Source of the DNA: Sphingobacterium sp. UBA7855
Lineage (GTDB): Bacteria > Bacteroidota > Bacteroidia > Sphingobacteriales > Sphingobacteriaceae
Length of the DNA stretch: 64,000 bases
Assembly: GCA_002500745.1 (NCBI GenBank)
Contig: DLST01000010.1
Location: 372,001-436,000, forward strand
Direction of reading: 5' to 3'
Below the pieces are notes generated by a model that saw only the letters and a list, made by a program, of their open reading frames with translations, had not been told where the DNA came from and ran no database searches. Both the position numbers and the translations under genes were made by a program. Shown here in pieces: positions 62,693 to 64,000 of this stretch (positions are counted from its first letter, which is position 1; the number at the start of each line of letters is the position of its first letter).

Positions 62693-63403
62693 ATGAAGGT
62701 TAATCCAGCGTACAAGTTATTGGTCGTAAGTACAAGCACGATTCATGGTAGTGATTTTTTAGCTTATATTAAGCACGATTTTGTAGAATTTATTCAGTCC
62801 GATGAATTATTATTTATTCCATTTGCGAGACCTTCTGGAATTTCGTTTGATGCCTATACCGCTAAAGTGCAAGATGCGTTGAAAGATAAGGGGGTAACGG
62901 TTAGGGGAATACATGAGTTTCCTAATATGAAGAAGGCTATTCAGGATGCCAAGGCTATTTTTATTGGCGGTGGGAATACATTTTTACTGTTAAAAACCTT
63001 ATATGAACTGGATTTGGTCGAGCAATTGCGTGTACAAGTAGCAAAGGGAATTCCATACGTCGGCACATCAGCCGGTTCCAATTTAACAGGGCTGACTATT
63101 GGAACTACAAATGACATGCCTATTGTTTATCCGCCTAGCTTTGATGCGCTTGGTTTTTTACCATTTAATATCAATCCACATTACTTGGATCCAGATCCAA
63201 AGTCCACACATAGAGGGGAAACGAGAGAAACGCGGATTAAGGAATTTCATCAATTGAATATGCAGCCCGTCATTGGTTTACGTGAAGGTAGCTGGTTGTA
63301 TGTAAATGATGGAAAAATACATCTACAAGGTAATTTGGCTGCGCTGCTTTTTAGGCCGGGCCTAGAGCCAATAGAACTACCGCCTGGATTAATTAATTTT
63401 TAA
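62693..63403 (+). CDS. pepE: Dipeptidase E
   Basis: Serine peptidase (S51) that cleaves Asp-X dipeptides in the cytoplasm. 236 aa. Catalytic Ser126 in GTSAGS, Asp141 in TNDMPI and His163 in NPHYLDP match the E. coli triad positions. GGGNTFLLL is also conserved. Confidence 0.93.
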   Translation: MKVNPAYKLLVVSTSTIHGSDFLAYIKHDFVEFIQSDELLFIPFARPSGISFDAYTAKVQDALKDKGVTVRGIHEFPNMKKAIQDAKAIFIGGGNTFLLLKTLYELDLVEQLRVQVAKGIPYVGTSAGSNLTGLTIGTTNDMPIVYPPSFDALGFLPFNINPHYLDPDPKSTHRGETRETRIKEFHQLNMQPVIGLREGSWLYVNDGKIHLQGNLAALLFRPGLEPIELPPGLINF

Positions 63404-63515
63404 GCTATTGTAAAATCTATAGCGATATTAAACCAAATACATCCATTAACGTAGTAGTAGGGGATTTAGGGTCGTATTAGCCAGAACTATCATTAAAAAA
63501 TAGTGTTTCTATTTG

Positions 63516-63545
63516 TTGGAAATAATACAAAATAAGCTACTTTTG
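63516..63545 (+). promoter_or_regulatory. Promoter of mgtE
   Basis: TTG (63516-63518; TTTG also at 63512-63515), 19-nt spacer, TACTTTTG (63538-63545), 25 nt before the ATG. Confidence 0.6.
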
Positions 63546-63570
63546 CCGTAAATCCATTAATTATCTTCCA

Positions 63571-64000
63571 ATGGAACAAAATTCAGCATTACACCCAGCC
63601 GATATCGCAGAAGAAATCTCGCGTCTAAATAAAGGGGAACAACATCAGCAATTTATGAACTATCCTTTGGAGGATAGATTAGAAATCTTTTGTTTTTTTG
63701 AATTGGATGTTCAGTACACGTTGATCAAATCAATGACAGAACATGAACTTTCTGAATTGCTGAATAATCTGAAGCCGGATACCCGAAATGATCTGTTTTC
63801 GGAACTTCCAGATGATCTAATTAAATACCTGATCAATCTTTTGAATGAGCGGGAGAAGCAGATGGCTTTGGAACTGATCGGTTACAAGGAGGATAGTATT
63901 GCCCGCCTGATGACGCCAATGTATGTGCAGGTTCGTCCTTATTATACTGTTGACGACGTCTTTCGGCATATCAAGGTGTTCGGGAGAAAGGCTGAGACGC
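63571..64000 (+). CDS. mgtE: Magnesium transporter MgtE (partial, N-terminal part)
   Basis: 143 codons visible before the window end. HPADIAEEIS and the helical MgtE N-domain (about 10-115), then ARLMTPMYVQVRPYYTVDDVFRHI, the start of the first CBS domain. In the known family these cytoplasmic domains sense Mg2+ and gate the five-helix membrane pore, which lies beyond the window. Confidence 0.9.
   Translation, partial: MEQNSALHPADIAEEISRLNKGEQHQQFMNYPLEDRLEIFCFFELDVQYTLIKSMTEHELSELLNNLKPDTRNDLFSELPDDLIKYLINLLNEREKQMALELIGYKEDSIARLMTPMYVQVRPYYTVDDVFRHIKVFGRKAET

Overview
This window comes from a chromosome of the phylum Bacteroidota, most likely the family Sphingobacteriaceae (Sphingobacterium or a close relative). 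The evidence is the AT-rich genome with dense housekeeping genes, the Bacteroidota-type protein families (DUF2851, DUF4199, GntR/ABC cassette, PurM of about 390 aa, short NusA), the near absence of Shine-Dalgarno sequences, and promoters of the phylum-specific form TTTG-N19/20-TAnnTTTG. Six clear copies share the same 20-bp spacer (rimP, infB, acetoacetyl-CoA synthetase, tRNA-Lys, the gene at 41055 and the his operon), which makes the promoter calls mutually supporting. No insertion sequence, prophage, CRISPR array or rRNA gene was seen.

Layout. 1-3283 (minus): agmatine deiminase (cut by the window edge), N-carbamoylputrescine amidase and sigma-54. 3596-7292: penicillin-binding protein 1A, a GIY-YIG-like protein and a LexA-like XRE/S24 regulator with a palindromic operator. 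7321-12389: rimP-nusA and infB, with a promoter-plus-terminator leader. 12457-17332: VOC protein, old-yellow-enzyme oxidoreductase, SDR, NUDIX, pyrE, SRPBCC and a Tat-exported superoxide dismutase. 17773-25482: ferredoxin reductase, acetoacetyl-CoA synthetase, acyl-CoA carboxylase beta subunit, acyl-CoA dehydrogenase, HMG-CoA lyase and enoyl-CoA hydratase, a leucine/ketone-body degradation locus. 26682-30686: ABC transporter with GntR regulator and a LacI regulator. 30976-36014: tRNA-Lys, prmC, ribD, DUF2851, ankyrin protein, ubiX. 36230-42328: a dihydroorotase homologue with altered active site, two conserved hypotheticals, two glycosyltransferases, an MBL hydrolase and a 51-aa membrane protein. 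42335-47138: ispD, queA, MacB-like permease, DUF2306 protein, YARHG lipoprotein. 47236-49537: hisD, hisG and an upstream His-rich leader peptide. 49870-53657: PAP2, Gfo/Idh, WG-repeat protein, queE. 53883-53966: a large palindrome with 11-bp tandem repeats. 54304-57484: thrS-infC-rpmI-rplT. 57736-64000: DUF3060-like protein, RimK ligase with retropepsin-like partner, purM, DNA glycosylase, SPFH protein with ribbon-helix-helix partner, pepE and the start of mgtE.

The most interesting signals are regulatory. A previously unannotated 21-aa leader peptide with five His codons in seven precedes hisG. Four genes have the TAnnTTTG box only 4-5 nt before ATG, implying leaderless mRNAs. The rimP-nusA operon starts with a strong terminator about 10 nt after the predicted transcription start. 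infC has no AUG start. A palindrome with iterated 11-mers lies upstream of thrS, and the dihydroorotase homologue has lost several catalytic and metal-binding residues.
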